Source: Deltaproteobacteria bacterium (GTDB lineage Bacteria > Desulfobacterota > Desulfobacteria > Desulfobacterales > Desulfatirhabdiaceae). Taken from it: a stretch of DNA of 5,699 nucleotides. Below the pieces are notes generated by a model. The model saw nothing but the letters and a program-made list of their open reading frames with translations, was not told where the DNA came from and did no database searches. The position numbers were made by a program, and so were the translations under genes. The stretch covers positions 1 through 5,699 of the forward strand of contig JAPLJE010000074.1 in the NCBI GenBank assembly GCA_026388755.1. Reading direction: 5' to 3'. This document shows, in pieces, positions 5,300-5,699 of the stretch. The first letter of the stretch is position 1, and each line of letters begins with the position of its first letter.

Positions 5300-5699
5300 T
5301 CATGGATTCTCGGGCGGATTAAACGGCAGCGGCAATGGTGCATTACTAGGAGGCATGGATTGATTTCTTTGCTCGGCTCCACTTTTTAATAAATCCGCAA
5401 ACGGGTTCCCTGTGCTCCCTGGATTGACTGCACCTGAATTGTCTTGAACGGCCTTACCGGCTTTGGCGCCACCGAACGGGCTGCCCTTTTCTTTATCAGC
5501 AGGAGTTCCCTGTGACGGATTTGGATTCGTGGTTTTGGGGTCGTTTTTTGAAGTCCCCGGCTGTTGGGCATCCGCGGACATTCCCGGCTTGGGCGCATTT
5601 GGCTGATTATTGACCGGTTCAGGCGGCGGAGCCGGCCGTGTTTTAACGCCCTTGTACAATTCCAGCCTGACCGTGTTTTCTTTGGTGGCCATCAAGACA
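5300..5699 (-). CDS. C-terminal part of an unidentified protein with Pro-rich tail
   Basis: The frame is open at the right edge. The codons just inside it read VLMATKENTVRLELYKG, which looks like the end of a folded beta domain, so the gene most likely starts outside the window; neither the TTG at 5695 nor the ATG at 5692 has an upstream region that can be judged. From KTRPAPPPEPV on, the sequence is low in complexity: Pro, Asn, Gly, Ser and Lys dominate, with NPNPSQGTP, GSPFGGAKAG, NPGSTGNPFADLLKSG and a final PLPLPFNPPENP. Such tails are typically disordered. The short strand pair followed by a Pro-rich tail is reminiscent of the ends of secretion or pilus assembly proteins such as GspC or PilP relatives, but nothing here proves it. 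The next gene lies 198 bases downstream with its own candidate promoter. Confidence 0.65.
   Translation of the reverse strand, partial: VLMATKENTVRLELYKGVKTRPAPPPEPVNNQPNAPKPGMSADAQQPGTSKNDPKTTNPNPSQGTPADKEKGSPFGGAKAGKAVQDNSGAVNPGSTGNPFADLLKSGAEQRNQSMPPSNAPLPLPFNPPENP

Overview
The window looks like a cell-envelope and secretion region of a Gram-negative bacterium. All supported genes lie on the minus strand. Three complete products, one of them read through a frame break, begin with export signals; the partial left-edge gene encodes an inner-membrane exporter subunit. An outer-membrane-type lipoprotein, a SurA-like periplasmic protein, Thr-Pro-rich linkers and four-cysteine modules would suit a Desulfobacterota (former Deltaproteobacteria) genome. 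That placement is impression and inference, because no marker gene is present.

Layout from the right edge (5') to the left edge (3') of the minus strand: (1) 5300-5699 is the C-terminal end of an unidentified protein with a Pro/Asn/Gly-rich tail, running off the right edge. (2) 4526-5101 is a short SurA/PpiC-like periplasmic protein that lacks the parvulin domain. Its stop codon overlaps by one base the start of (3), 4020-4526, a small predicted lipoprotein. (4) 2505-3881 is a large secreted protein of unknown function with a strong ribosome-binding site, followed by a good hairpin terminator at 2429-2466. (5) 689-2264 is a multi-domain secreted protein whose reading frame is broken near 1521. 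It has an N-terminal domain, cysteine modules joined by Thr-Pro linkers, and a C-terminal domain. (6) 224-688 has no convincing gene but is rich in dyads and holds a candidate promoter. (7) 1-223 is the N-terminal part of an ABC-2-type polysaccharide-export permease (Wzm/KpsM/TagG type), running off the left edge.

Working together (inference): the coupled SurA-like protein and lipoprotein look like a periplasm/outer-membrane assembly pair, and the secreted protein encoded next could be their client. The permease marks the start of a surface-polysaccharide export locus that continues beyond the window.

The observations most worth checking are the frame break at the edge of an exactly duplicated 97-bp segment, the 16-bp tandem duplication that doubles the ribosome-binding site and start codon of the permease, the missing isomerase domain in the SurA-like protein, and the dyads in the gap at 251-688. 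I see no CRISPR array, insertion sequence, tRNA or rRNA.
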